In this document: positions 4,636 to 5,090 of the stretch, piece after piece | Position numbering within the stretch: the stretch's first letter is position 1 | Layout: the number at the start of each line of letters is the position of its first letter | The notes under the pieces: generated by a model | Seen by the model: only the letters and a program-made list of their open reading frames with translations | What the model was told of the DNA's origin: nothing | Databases searched by the model: none | Assembly: GCA_039815415.1 (NCBI GenBank) | Contig: JBCBZH010000293.1 | Span: 1-5,090, forward strand | From: JBCBZH01 sp039815415 | Lineage (GTDB): Bacteria > Bacteroidota > Rhodothermia > Rhodothermales > Rubricoccaceae | Direction: 5' to 3' | Length of the DNA stretch: 5,090 nucleotides | Translations under genes and position numbers: made by a program

Positions 4636-5090
4636 ATGCCCACCACACCAGTTCCACGCCAGCCCGCTCCCTCCCTCTCCGTTCCTTTGGTTGGAGGCGG
4701 AACCTGGATCCTCGCAGATCAAACACCAGAGACGTTCACACTCATCGTGTTCTACCGAGGTCTCCACTGTCCTGTCTGCAAGCGATACCTCCAGTCGCTT
4801 GCCGAGCTCCAAGCGGAGTACGCCGAGATTGGCGTCGAGGCCGTAGCCATCAGCATGGACTCTGAGGTCCGGGCGCGGAAGGCGCGGATGGGATGGGACA
4901 CCGGAGCGGTTCCCATTGGCCACAGTCTGAGTGCCAATACCGCTCGCGCCTGGGGGCTGTATCTCAGTGAGGCCGTGAAGGAGGGTGAACCCGACCTGTT
5001 CTCCGAACCTGGGCTCTTCCTCGTTCGCCCGGACGGGACTCTCTACTACGCGGCCATTAACTCCGAGCCATGGGGCCGCCCCTACCTCCC
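4636..5090 (+). CDS. Peroxiredoxin-like AhpC/TSA family protein (3' end beyond window)
   Basis: An open frame of 151 codons from ATG 4636 runs off the right edge. It has a thioredoxin fold of the PRX_like2 kind. After a proline-rich lead (PTTPVPRQPAPSLSVPL) come the strand FTLIVFYRGLHCPVC (34-48) with a CXXC pair, Cys45 and Cys48, helix KRYLQSLAELQAEYAEIG, strand VEAVAISMDS (67-76) and the later EPGLFLVRPDGTLYYAAINS (124-143), leading into the family's GRP motif. It lacks the PxxxT/SxxC of typical AhpC, so a thiol reductase or peroxidase using the CXXC is expected; the substrate is unknown. Related proteins are about 180-200 residues, so perhaps 30-50 are missing. No signal peptide is seen, so it is likely cytosolic. 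The start lies 85 bases from the divergent HxlR start, and no upstream ATG exists in this frame. The Shine-Dalgarno is weak. Confidence 0.9.
   Translation, partial: MPTTPVPRQPAPSLSVPLVGGGTWILADQTPETFTLIVFYRGLHCPVCKRYLQSLAELQAEYAEIGVEAVAISMDSEVRARKARMGWDTGAVPIGHSLSANTARAWGLYLSEAVKEGEPDLFSEPGLFLVRPDGTLYYAAINSEPWGRPYL

Noticed and set aside
4551..4646. N-terminal extension of the HxlR regulator to ATG 4646
   Set aside because: It crosses the divergent promoter palindromes and overlaps the start of the peroxiredoxin-like gene. The family normally starts near ATG 4550.
4573..4937. Minus-strand frames of 61 and 116 residues
   Set aside because: They are antisense to the peroxiredoxin-like gene, which has a clear CXXC thioredoxin-fold translation.

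Overview
This is a GC-rich bacterial window with five convincing protein genes, one tRNA and one doubtful small lipoprotein reading frame. The taxon cannot be fixed from the sequence alone. High GC, a soluble kinase with an N-terminal SnoaL/NTF2-like domain, a bacterial Coa1-like protein and a tRNA gene without an encoded CCA would suit a Rhodothermota/Bacteroidota-type marine bacterium, but this is an inference. No mobile element, CRISPR array or phage gene was seen.

Layout. Positions 1-1723 (minus strand) hold the first 574 residues of a PAS-PAS-GAF histidine kinase that runs off the left edge. A gene-free spacer of about 240 bases follows, then tRNA-Pro(CGG) at 1967-2040 (plus) with a strong stem-loop right behind it. 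At 2170-2589 (plus) lies a small membrane-anchored Coa1-like protein. It converges on a cytosolic orphan histidine kinase at 2648-3955 (minus), and the 58-base gap between their stop codons is mostly one long palindrome, a likely bidirectional terminator. Positions 3956-4181 hold two related stem-loops and a 46-residue lipoprotein-like frame. At 4182-4550 (minus) is an HxlR-family regulator. It is divergent from a peroxiredoxin-like (AhpC/TSA, CPVC) gene that starts at 4636 and runs off the right edge.

How the parts relate. The clearest functional unit is the HxlR / peroxiredoxin-like pair, which shares an AT-rich intergenic region packed with inverted repeats. It looks like a redox- or electrophile-responsive switch. 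The two kinases are unrelated in domain layout, both lack predicted membrane segments in the visible part, and neither has a response regulator beside it here. The HxlR gene, the small frame and the second kinase lie in the same direction, but the hairpins between them argue against simple co-transcription.
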